DNA from: Thuidium tamariscinum
Taxonomy: Eukaryota; Streptophyta; Bryopsida; Hypnales; Thuidiaceae
Direction: 5' to 3'
DNA length: 64,000 nucleotides
Assembly (NCBI GenBank): GCA_947034885.2
Contig: OX344749.2
Coordinates: 15,949,501-16,013,500, forward strand
Shown: positions 24,701 through 36,501 of the stretch, one piece after another
How the letters are laid out: each line of letters opens with the position of its first letter
Position numbering within the stretch: position 1 is the first letter of the stretch
Position numbers and translations under genes: made by a program
The notes under the pieces: generated by a model
What the model saw: the letters and a program-made list of their open reading frames with translations, nothing else
Database searches by the model: none
Told to the model about the DNA's origin: nothing

Positions 24701-25685
24701 ATACCATCAACTTAGAGATACTAGGACTCATGAACATCCTCTGGAGTCGTGGAATGATTGGAAAATGACGAAGCACCTTCAGTGGGAAACACTTCCGCTC
24801 CTCATCTCTATATCTTCGACCACCACACTTAGGGCAGCGTAGGGAATTCTCATGGGGTCCACGGAAGAGGACACACCCGTGCTCACATGCATGGATGGTC
24901 TTATATGTCAACCCCAACTTGTTAGTAAGGGATTTTGCGGCGTGGTAGGTTCTCGGCAAAGTATTGTTTTCTGGTAGAAGATGGGAATGCAATATACTAA
25001 AGAATTCGTTTGCGCAGTTATTGCTAACATCGTGCACAGTGCACAAGTTCATCAATAGCACCGTCGCTGCAAGCTTGCTGCTTCGGGCACCATCGTACAG
25101 ATGGCCCAGTGACTCCTCCAATACACGGGCATCGAAACTGGGGTCACGTTGGTCACTGCTTGTGTCCATATCGGCAGGATGCACCTCATCATGACATTCA
25201 ACCTCCTCTGCAGCGTCGCCCGAAGCTGCTTCCATGAACTCTTCATGGATAGAATCTGCCAAGCCAAAAGCGTCTCGCACTTCTTCTTGGACTCGCTCCG
25301 CAGTCTCCGCTAAATCTGTAGGAGCTACCTCTGGTTGCAATGCTTGGTTGACCATACCACGAACGTCAACTGTGGCGTCCACATCTCGTGGTTCTTCTTC
25401 CCCCAGTCCCCAGAATTGTTGCTCCCATTCTTCGTCAGATGAGTCCCGTGCACCTGGACCTCTCCACATCCTACAATCTGGATGTCTTCCAAAGCGTATT
25501 AGGTGCTCCCGAACGTTGCGTAGTAACAACTTCTTACGGCCACGACAATGGGTGCATTGGCAATGTATTTTTCTGACATTCAGCTCAGTGGCCCTCTGCA
25601 ACTCTCTCATCCAGAGCCGGTCATCTCGGAGTCGTTGCCTCTGAGCATCTGAGAGGGGTAGTCTGGCCGGGATCATCTCTTCCAA
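21759..25685 (-). CDS. CACTA transposase, TNP2 type (3 exons, intact)
   Basis: This is the DDE-type transposase that cuts CACTA ends. Exons 25685-23904, 23702-22804 and 22488-21759 join in phase across introns of 201 and 315 nt (GTGAGT..CATCAG; GTAAGT..TTGCAG), giving about 1136 aa and ending in TGA. An N-terminal transposase-associated zinc-binding segment has HCQCTHC at residues 41-47 and HPDCRMW after it. The TNP2 core has AADGVNPYK and TIHDFPGYG with CPWCGEDL (about residues 370-510), the conserved Asp-containing blocks of Transposase_21. A DUF4218 region follows (LLEIEFPPSFFDIMTHL, RWMYPVERYMKVLKGHVRN; about 700-850), then DUF4216 (YVGVLKDILQLDYG, about 990). No stop or frameshift interrupts it, so it may still be functional. 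It is divergent from the second element gene. Confidence 0.93.
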
Positions 25686-26215
25686 GATTACTGATTCTTC
25701 GAAACGTGTTCCACGACCACAAAGAGGTGAGGACGTAATGTGAAGAAGCCTTCGTCGTAATTACTGAGTGAAGAAATAGGTGACTCATAAATGACTCCCG
25801 CTACTTCAAGTCCACTTGAGAATGACTTATGCCACTTCTGAATGACTTCTGAATGACTGTATCATCATCACACTCCACGGGTAAATGACTGAATTCACAA
25901 TGGAAACTTCTGACCACTCACAGTGACCGCAAACCTTGTACGTGATTTTGAAACTTGTAGGACATTTAGGGTCCCTGGGTATTGAAAATTGGGAATGCCA
26001 ATACTCAGATTGGGGTATGAAACTATAATTGCTACAACAAGATATATGAACATACAAGTACTGTACATGTTAGGAGTACAAATACACCATTATAAACCGG
26101 AAGTACTCATTCATTGATCACAAATACACTTTAAAGAACCTCTGATCACAATAACAACGCGGCTTTAGAACAAATACTGAGTCTATGTTCCCATCAATGA
26201 TGGTGTTGTTCATCC
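25686..26215. other. Intergenic or intronic DNA rich in TGACT motifs
   Basis: It contains a cluster of AATGACTT/GAATGACT motifs (about 25740-25900) and otherwise no coding signal. It may be an upstream intron or the 5' untranslated region of the transposase gene. Confidence 0.45.
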
Positions 26216-26665
26216 TCAGATCTTATGCGGACTGGAGGTACAGGACCCTGCCGAGTTATTGGGCAAAGGTGCACTACTAGCCGACACAACCATGGGAGCC
26301 GTTATGATTGATGGGTCCATGGCTGCATTATACTCAACTTCGACTAGTGAAGAAGTATGTCCTAATGCCAATGCTAGCCAAGCTTCAAAGCGTTCTTCTA
26401 GGTCTGGATTCATGGAAAGAGAACTATTAGGCAGCACATGTGGTTTCGTGCAGTGCAGGGGCACTGGTGCGACACATGTATCTTTTCGTTCATCCCCTGA
26501 TTTCGGACTCTGCAACAATGCACTTGGCATCTGGTTTGAACTACAAATCAACAGAGGCTGTACTATGTGAGGTTGATCTACCTGTTCGTCAGAATCTGGG
26601 GACAACATTCTATGCCTCTTACGAGGAACTAGTGGTGCAGCTCTTAGACGTCTTTGCTTTGGCAT
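26216..26665 (-). CDS. Possible accessory or 5' exon of the CACTA transposase unit
   Basis: An open minus-strand frame of 149 codons begins with ATG and a basic stretch (MPKQRRLRAAPLVPRKRHR). The remainder is Ser/Pro-rich and low in complexity. No domain is recognised. It lies 531 bp upstream of the transposase start on the same strand, so it could be an upstream exon or a small separate ORF. The overlapping plus-strand frames show no better coding character. Confidence is low. Confidence 0.3.
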   Translation of the reverse strand: MPKQRRLRAAPLVPRKRHRMLSPDSDEQVDQPHIVQPLLICSSNQMPSALLQSPKSGDERKDTCVAPVPLHCTKPHVLPNSSLSMNPDLEERFEAWLALALGHTSSLVEVEYNAAMDPSIITAPMVVSASSAPLPNNSAGSCTSSPHKI

Positions 26666-29646
26666 TTGGAAATGGAATACTTTGTATCGTTCTAGGCAGT
26701 AGTAAATGTTTCCCTATACATGAAAGAACCTATTCAGCAGGCTCGTGGAAATGTAGAATACCTCAACGCAAACTGAAGTGAAGACTTTGAGGACACCTTC
26801 TGGTTTTTTGAGCATTGTGTTCTCCTTTCAGCAGAGTGATGGCCAATTTTATTGTAGGGGGTTCGCCGGTTTCTATGTCTGTGCAATCAACAGAGAACAG
26901 GTACATTATCGTCAGTGAAAGCAATGCATTTCAACCTCACGGAAAAGGGGAAAACTAATGCACTACACACCGCATCTGTTGGCCATGTACTGAATACAAA
27001 TTAATCCAGACTCTTCCACACGATGAGATGCACACTTACCTTCTTTTCAATGATAAGGGTCCACTTTCTTAATCAGATACGGAATTCAAATTGTCCAAAT
27101 ACAGTGTTCATCTGCAACAGGAACGGAAGAACTTGGTAGGTGAATACTTGTGACATGACAGAGCCAAAAGGGCAATGAATAAAATCAATCCTACACTTGC
27201 ATATGACCGTATTCGTTACATTTGACACAAAGTTATGTCTTCATCTTAGAATGTCAAAGACTAAATGTCCGAACAAGAGCCCAAACCCCCAAAAAGGAGG
27301 AAGGGGCATGACTATACTTCAATGACTGCAATACTCTTTCATAAACCACACATGACTTCAGAGAAGTCATTTTGCAGTAATTCACTTGTCCGAAATGACT
27401 TCATTACAGTTATTTTTGAGTCATTTATTCAACAGACGTGACTTGAAATAAGTCATTCATGAGTCATTTATTAAGCAAGCATGACTTCAAAAAAGTCATG
27501 TTCCAGTCAATTTCAAGTTACTGTTACTATGAACAATGCATGCATTCACTATTGTTTATAACAGTGGGAATGAAATGAATAATGAGAGATCCTTCCTAAC
27601 CCGCTTAGTAGGAACCCATCTCCGGAACATTAATGAAACGAATCTCTGTTGGATGTGCTCTTCAAAATCAAAGTCATGAAAAAAATGGCAGAGAATGAAC
27701 TAAGCACATGCCTCAAACTAGTATGGAGTGGAACACTGAATGAATCTAATAATTCCCTTTCCAGGAATGTGGCTTCTGAATTGTTATTCAACGCCAAAAA
27801 AAATAGGAAATGTAATGGAAGAACCTGTCGTCCCCAAACGACAAAAAAAATAGGAAATGTAATGAAAGAGCCTCACCTGTGAGCGTCGCCCAAAATAGGA
27901 AATGTAATGAAAGAATCTACCTTATGAATGCCAAAAAAAATGGGAAATGTAATGATGATGTGCTAGAAGACTATAAACATAACGTGACATGCCTTCTATG
28001 CCTTGCACTTCCCATCATCAGCAAGTCTACTTGTATATATTGGCCATGCACCTCAAGAAGAACACGTACCACTTGTAGATTAACTTGAGCACATTATGCA
28101 AATATGTTCAGCATTGAGTTCCCAGGTTTAGGGTAGGGAAACTGTAACACTCACACATGTGCTTGTAGAACAATGCGTGTAAAAAATATTGGAAATGAAA
28201 GCCATTTTTCAACGAGGTCTTCAGTTCACTACAGAATGCAACTGTTGAGACGCAGGAAATTCTAAGTCTCTAGCAAAACATGTCTTTGAAAGAATTTATA
28301 TCGAAACTAGGTTTTAATATGACTATAGCCGCTGAAGTGGCCGTTCATTTCGTAAGTTCAGCCTAGAAGTTATTTTCAAGTCATTCTGTAGATACTGTAA
28401 CTACAAAGTGACTAGTACTAGTCACTTTTTAGTCATTAAAAACAACTCCCAACTTGGACATCACTGCAAGTACAGATGTCATTGGCATCGGCCGGAAACA
28501 GGCTCTGGTTTCATGCCACACAGTATGGCATGCATGGGAATTGAATTTCAAACTTAAAAAAAAGGATTCAGGGTTGGTAGGGTAATTACTACGCACTATA
28601 CTCAGATCTTTACAATCACTTGGGCTTCTTGATTTGCACTCATGAAGGAAAGATTTCGCCCACCACAAGTTGTCTACTCATTGCAATGTATGACAGTAAT
28701 TACGAAATCTAGGAATTAAATGCTAGCCGCCAACTTGAGAGTCCCTCATCATGCAAAGAAAGTGCTCCATATGCCTTGACTCCACCATCTTCCAAACCTG
28801 CAAGCTTCATTTGCATTTTAGAGTAGGAGGGAAATCACTCCACGCGGAGAGAGCGCTCGAGGGGTGCTGCCGCAACTCATCTGCATGCGACATTTGCCGA
28901 CGTAGTCGCTCTCATACATGACCGGCGCCCTGGTTTGAGGTGTACCAATTCTACATCTGTGCTGTAGCCATCAAGAGAGTGCAAGATTTCTTAGGAGGAG
29001 AGTGCACTTACCAAGCACAATGGAGGAGGCTCCGGACAGTCCGCCACCGGAGAAAGGGGAGTATGAACTCGCAAGGGATCGGAACGTCGCCGAAGTGCAG
29101 AAGAGGTTCCAACTACCGTTGGCTGCGCGAGCGGCTCTGTAAGTTGGTCTACACAATCACGATGGAAACTTCACGCGATTGCAGCTTAGGTGCTCCAGTG
29201 AGGGCGTCACAGGTCCTTCCAACAAGTCATAGCTTTGCGTGCAGTTGTAGCGAGTGGTCCCAGTACTAGCAAGCAGTAGTCACTATATTGGAGTCGTGTG
29301 ACTTGGGAGCGCCTGCCTGCTTAACCGTTGCAAAACTGTGAGAACTGTGGCACAGATCCCCAAGTGTAATGGCGGCGCTTTCCTAGGGTTTTCCTTGTGG
29401 AAAGCAGCGCCATATGCATTTTGCGCTGTTGCACTCTTCTGTAGTCGTGACTTAGTTTCATTTTAGTCATATAAAATGTCTGAAATCTCCTGCACGACTC
29501 TTTTAGAGTCATTCTTGAGTCGTCTACGAGTCAATTTCCAGTCATGTGGAAGTGGTAAATTAGCTCGAGCATCATTACCAATAGCCACGTAGGACGCAAG
29601 GCTGTATGCAAGCACTTGGTCCCCTTCGCTTCAGAAACCCTATGCC
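26666..29646. promoter_or_regulatory. Central region between the divergent CACTA genes
   Basis: Roughly 3 kb without a supportable gene. It contains dense paired motifs at 27340-27520 (ATGACTTCA..AAGTCAT, several as inverted pairs), at 28370-28440 and at 29450-29550. It must contain the promoters for the leftward transposase and the rightward Tnp1-like gene, but no TATA box can be assigned with confidence. Confidence 0.4.
27793..27960. repeat. Short tandem repeats (AAAAATAGGAAATGTAATG)
   Basis: Four copies of a unit containing AAAATAGGAAATGTAATG are separated by about 25-55 bp of variable sequence. They create artefactual open frames. They lie in the central non-coding region of the CACTA element. 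Confidence 0.75.
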
Positions 29647-32600
29647 ATGTTCTTTTTCCTGCTGCCGATACAAGTTCCTTCCGCCGATGCTTTTGCGGTT
29701 TTGTGGTTGATTTATAGTCTGCCATCACTCCGTCTTCTTATTGTTTGTGCGAGGGTTCAGGGTTTTAGCCTTACCAGAGTGTGGCGGCGCAGAGACAAAC
29801 AAAACGCGCCGGAAAACCCCGCAAAGTCTCCCGATGTCGTGAAGAAGGACACTGGTCCATTGCGTAGGAGTACAAGGCGAGGCCTTCGAGGACAAACGGC
29901 GAGCAAGGCGCAAGGAAAGGAGGACCGTGGAGAAAAGGGTGGAGACAAGCGCGCCATGGGCAGTTGACGCGATTCTTCATCACAGGCGACCAAGTCCGAT
30001 GACGAGGCCATCGCTACAGGTATGATGAATCTCGCAATTGCTTGTAACCATGTTGCGCGTCAATCCACCTCGGAGGCATCTGCCACAGGTAATTGGCATC
30101 ACGCTTATTTGATTTGGAGTTGGGGTTAGGGTTCAGGGGTCAAACCCCCGCATTGCAATTGTTTTTCATTTACATTCGAGAAGCTGTGCATAGCATCACC
30201 CTAAACCCTAAACATCAATGCATTGGCTAATTCGTAGCGTGTAACACTCACACATGTGCAGACTACGAGAACATTGTCTTTGATTCGTCAGAGGAGGAGG
30301 TCTCTCTCGAGATGGAAGAACCTCTCGTTGACCGCAGGACAAAGCGTACTAAGACTCACATGCTCGAGGTAGCACCAGCAAAGGCTGCACCCAATTTGCC
30401 CCCTCAACCAGTTGATGGCGCGTATGGGCAACCTGCGCTCCAGTGGATCCCAAGTCACTACGTCTCCAGTCAGTCTCAACCCCCGCCAGGGCCTTGGATA
30501 GTGAATGCTCAGCCATCTTTGGGTGGTGCATGGCCTGTCCAAACTTCTGCCCCGCTCTTGCACTCAGGAGTTCACGGATCTGATGACACTGAAGACCGTT
30601 TCTCTCGGCGGAAGAGAAAAAATGAGTACGACTTAGTTAGTCGTCAACGTGCTACAACAGGGACTAAGCCAAATCGCGTCTATGTCATGGAGGGTGGGGA
30701 GGTGGACGCTAGCTGCGAAGGTAAAAATGCGTGGGACGAAGCGCTTCGGGATTTGGTTCCCAAATGCTTGGACATGAGTGTTGTGTCTTGGAAGAAGCAC
30801 CAACCACATACGGTGAAGAAACTCAGAGCTGCCCTTGACAATGAGTTTGAGTACCTCGGGCATCCATTAAGCATGTTAGGATTCCGAACTTCAGTGATGA
30901 GGTATATGAAGTCCGAGAGATCTCGCTTGAAAAACCGTTACCTGAAGGGCATTGACAAAGCTCCCCTTCACATTGACAAACCAGAGTGGGATCGATTGAA
31001 GGACTACTGGAATACCGATGCGCAGAAGTTGAAGGCACAAAAAATGGCCAAGGCACGGAAGAACGTGAAGAACTACACGCTTGTGGGGAGGAGAGGAAAG
31101 GTAGGGAAGGAAGGTGTACTGGTAAGTGTTGGTTTTGCCACATGTACTCCTCATTCATTGCTGAGTTTGTTTTTGGACTATCTCCCCTACCTAGCAGCAT
31201 GCGCATTCTTGTGGGAAGTTGTCATATCGTGCCAAGTAACTGCACATTGCTTTGTTTTTGGACATCTGTAGGGTGGAGAAACAAGTGCCGGTTTGACAGA
31301 ACTTGCAGAAGCCAGGCGTGGAAGCGGAGGTTCTGAATTCCAAGGCACTGTAAGTCTGATTTCAAACCTGGTTTAGTGTTGTCTTCGTGGAATTGCTGTG
31401 GTGAACTCTTTGTTGGCTGAGGTCCACAGAAGAACTGACAGTGGTCTTCACAGTGTTCTTGTACATTAGAACATGTTCCAAGTATTGTTGCATGTGCGTT
31501 GTTAGTAGGTTTAGGAGAGAAGCTCAGAACTGGCGTTGCATAAGCCAAGGGCAGCTTCAATTTAAAGATGTTAGCTTCTTCCAGTATTGATTAGATTATG
31601 GCTTGTTCTGTAGCTGTAATTTATCCGGGGGGGGGCTTGGATGAGTTTTAGTGCAATAAAGCCATAGTCGCGGTATGTTAAATTTTAGTGATGCTGTAGT
31701 CAAGATTGAGTACAGTTTAGTGAAAGTTGAGTCGTCATATAGTCATTCTTCAGTATTGCTTCGCGAAGTTATAGTCGTGATGAAGTTGAATGTTAGACAT
31801 AATTTAGTCAAATTGTAGTCGAGGCTTAGTCACATGTGTATAGAATAGGTGTCTTAAATTCAAAACGGGGGAGTCACTATAGAGTCTTTCAAAGTTTCTC
31901 CCATTGTCTTGCGCTTAGGATGCCTATTTTTTCGTGTTTACCCCGCCCACCTCACTTACTGAATGTATTCCAATGTCCTCTCTTTCTTCCATGTTTGATT
32001 ATCTTCCATGCTGAAGTACAAGCCTCCATTTTCCAGGGAATATTAGATAGCTGAATGGGAATGAGGGAATACCATGTTCCAAGTATTGTTGCATGTGCAT
32101 TGTTAGTAGGTTGTGAAACACTAGAGGGCGTTCAAGTATGCAGTTGTTTAGGAGAGAAGCTCAGAACTGGCGTTGCATAAGCCAAGGGCAGCTTCAATTT
32201 AAAGATGTTAGCTTCTTCCAGTATTGATTAGATTCTGGCTTATTCTGTAGCTGTAATTTATCCGGGGGGGGCTTGGATGAGTTTTAGTGCAATAAAGCTA
32301 TAGTCGCGGTATGTTCAATTTTAGTGACGTTGTAGTCAAGATTCAGTACAGTTTAGTGAAAGTTGAGTCGTCATACAGTCACGACTGAGTATTGCTTCAC
32401 GAAGTTATAGTCGTGATGAAGTTGAATGTTAGACATAATGTAGTCAAATTTTAGTCGAGTTTCAGTCACATACAATGTATACAGTAGGCGTCTTCCCCTA
32501 ACAACAGGAGTGTCACTATAGAGTCTGTGTGTACCATTTGTCTGTTATGTAGCAGGTGTGTAGCAGTTGTCTTTTATGATATTTTTTGAACTCCTTCACG

Positions 32601-35391
32601 ACTGATTTCACTCTCTGGTATGTTTGTCTGAGACTAGATGGTAGGGTCGGGGGATGCACATTCTCCATGGGCAGTTATGCAGTCCTGGAAGGAGGACGTT
32701 GATACGAAGTTCAGCCACATGCTGGACAACTCAAGAGCCTAAGCCGCGGCATTAGAAGAATTGCGCTCCATGTGCTCTACCTTATTAGGCAAATCAAAGC
32801 AACGCGATGAAGGCAGCCCCTCCATAGGGCAATCAACGTTGGAGAATCAGGAATTAGGAGACTTGCCCCTTGCTCGCAATACTGGGTTGATGCCGAAGGC
32901 AAAGTCCAAAAACATCGCTAGGGAAGGGGCTAAATGCCCACCTCCAAAAGTGAGAAAAGCTTCTGCTGTTGGAGCAGTTAAGAAGCGGGATGCCTGACTT
33001 GTAGTGAAGTCGCCGGACTTTACTGTATGTTCTTCAGATTCTGACGTGCAACCCATGGAGATTGTCCAAGCCACTCCAGCGCCCACCGTGAAGGAGCGGG
33101 AAGGGCCTATTGGGATTGCACCGACCTTCCTCGAGTCGAGTGTGACTGATCCTTCAAAACCGCAGGTTGGAACGGAGTCCCAGATCGAGGTGGCGCAGGA
33201 GTGTAGAGTGGAGGTGCAAGGCGGTGAAAGCAACGCGCCTTCCGAAGTTGTTGCAGCGCCTACAGAAGAAACAAAGACGCCAGATGACCCTAAACAAGCG
33301 GAGACCACTGTCGCTGAGGCCAAGACGGTCACCGTACAAGAGAACGCTGTGGATGAAGATGGAGTGGGAGAAGAAGAAGGCCAAAGGACGCCAAGCAGTG
33401 GTGGTGCTTCACCCGTAAGCAGTGATGGCGAAGGTAGCCACGAGGAGACCGCGGATGGAGACGGACTAGCAGGTGCCGATGTGGAGGCCCCACTTCAGGA
33501 GTGTGTAGACGTGCAGCCTACAGTGGTAGTACCAATCGTACAGGAAGCCTCGCCAAAGAAGAGCAAGAAACCGCCAAAGTCACCGCAGAAGGTACCTCCC
33601 CCACCTGGCGTTTGCCAAAATACGCCGTGTGAGGTGAGACCTTCCAATGATTGCTTGCTCTTCAATGGATTGCATGCATGTTTCCATCCGAAGTTAGTAA
33701 TCTTCAATGTGCATGGGACCTTATTAGATAGCAGCATGCTCTGTGAGGTAAATCCGAACTCTTGGATCCGTAGTAGCACTCGCACTGCATCCAGAAGAAT
33801 AATATTCCGTCCTTGGCTCAAATCTTTCCTTAGCCATTGCTTTGATAGTTTTTCGGTCGGGTTCTGGAGCAGCGGTAGTGGTGAACACTTAGGTGACGTA
33901 TTGCCTACAGTTTTGGAGGTCTTGAAGGGTGTTAAACCCAAACCCTTATTTGCATGGTCAGGTGAACTCTTCGGAAGTGCTAACGTGGGAGATGGTAGTT
34001 CAGTAGAGCGGGGCAAGCAGTTAGAATTGGTTTATGCGACTTGGCCCTTTTTTTGTGCAGCCAATACTATTATAATAGATAGTAAGGCAAGTAGGGTGGA
34101 GTGCAATCCAGATCCTAATATCATTATCAGTACCCCTTTCTACGTGAAGTGGATGTGTACATTGGCAGATGACAGGGAGTACTTGAAAAGATACATGTGG
34201 CCACTTTTGGAGGCTTTCCACCAATGCCCGGATGTTGGTGCCTTTCGGTCCAAATTTCCTCAAATAGTGAACGAATCCACGTCACAAATGTTGGAAAGAC
34301 GCCAACTCGGACATGCTTATGAGTTCCTAGACATTGTGGAAGGTGAAGGGACTACCAAACTACTTGGTTGCACACGTGAAGGCGTCCCCTCACCTTCTGT
34401 AGGTCATCCTATCTGACTATGTGTTAATGTGTTTGTAGGTCAAGGGCCAGAAGCGGGAGGCAAAGACGAGGAATGCATCCACACCTCCCAAAAAAACTTC
34501 TGCACCATCCACGAAGCAGGTGCGTTCAGTAACCTCACAACCAAATACGCCTTGCCTTCTTTCTGTAGACAAAGTCATAGTGTAGTTAAGTTTCAGTGAA
34601 GAGAGAGTCAAATAGGAGTCAATAAAACCTTCACCGAGTGACGTACTAGTTATAGTGTAGTCATATTGTAGTTAGGTTCCAGTGAAGAGAGAGTTAAATA
34701 TGAGTTAGTCAACCTTCACCAAGTCACGAACATTAATGTAGCGTAGTCATAGAGAACTTAGGTTTTTCAGACCCTCATGATGTACGATCAATTTTGAGTA
34801 TTTTCCCTTGCTGTTGCACCACAGGCATCCACAGTAGTATAGTAATTCTTGTAGCACGTGGTACCTTTCGAGCAGTCAGTGTATAAAATTCAATAGCCTT
34901 GTTAACTTCTTGCGACTTGTTAATTGTGGCGCAGTTGTCCATGTATTATCTCGCTTAAGTGAAATAGTAGTTACTGAAAGCGTAGGAGTCATTTACAAGT
35001 GAAATTTGTGTTACATGACAGTCAGGTTCCAGTCATGGTCAAGTCGTAAAGCAGTAAGAATGTCTTGCACAGGTACTAATTTCTACGTCGTTGTCCTTAA
35101 AGTAATTTGTGTCCCTCCTTGTAGTATCGGATCGAAGACGAAGTTTTCCTCATCAACCCGCGGGCAACAAGGCAAAGAGTGGCAGTAGGGAAGATTAGTG
35201 GTATCCCAGGGAAGCACAGGTTTCATGGTGGTGAAATTCCGGAGGCATGGTTCAAGGTTGATGTTAAGGAGATTTTGCACCCGGAGGTAGCGCTCATGTT
35301 TCCAAACAAATCAGATGATCAGGAGAAGGTCGGAGATGTGAAGGGCACCAGTGCAATTTGGAATCAGAAATATCTGAAGATTACAGTGTAA
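29647..35391 (+). CDS. Tnp1/En/Spm-like CACTA gene (TnpA-type), three in-frame stops
   Basis: The second element gene, expected to bind subterminal motifs. Phase-consistent exons: ~29779-30019, 30262-31121, 31272-31349, 32638-33633, 34439-34519 and 35125-35391. The start codon is uncertain. The early exon is basic; exon 30262-31121 carries the plant-transposase (Ptta/En/Spm) block, e.g. FEYLGHPLSMLGFRTSVMRY and LHIDKPEWDRLKDYWNTD. The last exon has the Tnp1-type C-terminal domain (VAVGKISGIPGKHRFHGGE..GTSAIWNQKYLKI). Exon 32638-33633 is acidic and Pro/Ser-rich. In-frame stops occur at 29965 (TGA), 32740 (TAA) and 32995 (TGA), with coding continuing in frame, so the copy is probably a recently decayed gene. 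The 805-nt gap between 33633 and 34439 is open in frame and holds a captured phosphatase-like segment. Confidence 0.75.
31472..32527. repeat. Direct repeat pair within a CACTA-gene intron
   Basis: 31472-31885 and 32073-32527 are near-identical, sharing CATGTTCCAAGTATTGTTGC, GCATAAGCCAAGGGCAGC, a G8-G9 run, and TCACTATAGAGTCT at the end. Copy 2 has an extra ~35 bp after GTAGGTT. Both lie in the intron 31350-32637 and are rich in AGTCA/TAGTC words. This suggests a local duplication about 600 bp apart. Confidence 0.9.
33634..34416 (+). pseudogene. Captured FCP1/NIF-like HAD phosphatase fragment, catalytic Asp lost
   Basis: This open stretch of about 260 codons is in frame with the upstream exon but bounded by GAG|GTGAGA and TTTGTAG|GTC, which splice cleanly without it. 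It resembles plant FCP1-like HAD phosphatases: KLVIFNVHGTLLD at motif I, FRPWLKSFLSHCFDSFSVGFWSS at motif II, and NTIIIDSKASRVECNPDPN at motif IV. In active enzymes motif I is DxDGT and the late motif has two acidic residues; here motif I is NVHGT and the late one has IDSKA, so catalysis is not expected. No introns interrupt it. The simplest reading is transduplication of a host gene fragment into the transposon, possibly kept as an alternative exon. The family call rests on motif order seen by eye. Confidence 0.65.
34520..35124. other. Intron of the Tnp1-like gene with TAGTCA motifs
   Basis: The intron runs GTGCGT..CTTGTAG. It holds two similar blocks (around 34590-34640 and 34670-34720), each with a variant of GTAGTTAAGTTTCAGTGAAGAG or GTAGTTAGGTTCCAGTGAAGAG, plus AGTCA motifs. 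No coding signal. Confidence 0.5.
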
Positions 35392-36468
35392 AGTGGCAGT
35401 GCAGAATTTGGTATTTTGGAGGGCGTAGAGTCTTGTGGCATTTGTGGAACGGTCCTCTGATAACAATGCTATTGTAAATAGCCAGGTTCAATTGCGCCCA
35501 TGGCATTTTCCATCTGAAGTGCCACTTTCAGTATTTTTTCTAAGTGCAATATAAGTTGCAAGTTCTGAATCTATGTTTCCAATCTGCTCTTTGGGGCTTG
35601 GTTGTATGATTTTCTGGAGTCTCTGAAGTTTTTGGCATCTTGTGATCGTTGTGTTGCATTAACGCCTATTTATATTTCTTAATCATGCCATGTGAATGTT
35701 TAGCACTTGGTGGGTGTATTCATTGGACTGGTGGATTCAGGTGGGATAGTTTGAATGAATGTGGTAGTAATGAGTCACGCTGGAGTCATAGATTAGAATT
35801 GCCGAAATGGTAGTTCAGAGCCTAAAGTGGCATGCCTCACCCAGTCGTGTACATAGTGACTTAGCGGCCACTGAAGTCACTGAAGCATGACTTCTTCAGC
35901 TACTCCTGTAACTGTATACAACGCCATTGAAACTCAAGTATCACTGGAATATGACTCTTCCACGACCACAAATGTCTCAGAAATGACTGAGATGCAACTT
36001 CCAAAACCCCTTACCATAAAGTGCCACGTGTCTGCGACCCCGTCCTTGGACATGACTGTCTCGTGACTGGAACATGACTGAACTAATTACTGACATCGGT
36101 GTCCACGTCAGCAGTTGTCAGACTGTCTGACAACTGAAAAATGACTACAGAATAACCTGACATCGACTGACACATGACTGCAATTTCAACTATGACGCAA
36201 CTCCAAAATGACTTGAAATTCGACCCATGTGGGCGGCCACGTAGCTGAATTTCCCCCAAAAAAGGGTAGCTGCCCGCCCTTTCCTTGAAAATTTGAGTGA
36301 AATTTCTTTCTCCCTTGGACAGACTCGTCCATTAGTCATCCCCTTTCCAAATGGATGGTGATAATACACCCGTAGTCATTCAAAGAATGACTTGTCCACA
36401 ATGACTGCAGGGCCCCAAGTCATTTTTTAGTTGTCACGGTCCGGAATGACTTGTTTCCAGTCATTTAT
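35392..36468. repeat. CACTA right subterminal region
   Basis: Downstream of the Tnp1-like stop, the DNA becomes dense in ATGACT/AGTCAT motifs from about 35760 to the terminus, many as head-to-head pairs, e.g. 36370-36480. They match the left subterminal motifs. No gene is seen. Confidence 0.75.
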
Positions 36469-36501
36469 CGCAGTCATTTATACATGTAATTTTTTGTAGT
36501 G
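36469..36501 (-). repeat. CACTA right terminal inverted repeat
   Basis: The reverse complement reads CACTACAAAAAATTACATG then TATAAATGACTG. It is followed by the AAT target duplication at 36502-36504. Confidence 0.95.

Larger units (their letters stand above)
20638..36501. mobile_element. Complete CACTA (En/Spm) DNA transposon, 15.9 kb
   Basis: The left end is CACTACAAAAAAGGGGGG and the right end (reverse complement) is CACTACAAAAAATTACATG. Both then read TATAAATGACTG, so the terminal repeats are about 12 bp perfect plus an imperfect extension. A 3-bp target duplication, AAT, flanks it (20635-20637 and 36502-36504), as expected for CACTA elements. Inside are a minus-strand TNP2-type transposase (21759-25685) and a divergent plus-strand Tnp1/En/Spm-like gene (29647-35391). 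TGACT/AGTCA motifs are dense near both ends and in introns. The matching target duplication and well-matched ends argue for relatively recent insertion. Autonomy is doubtful because the second gene carries three stops. Confidence 0.96.
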
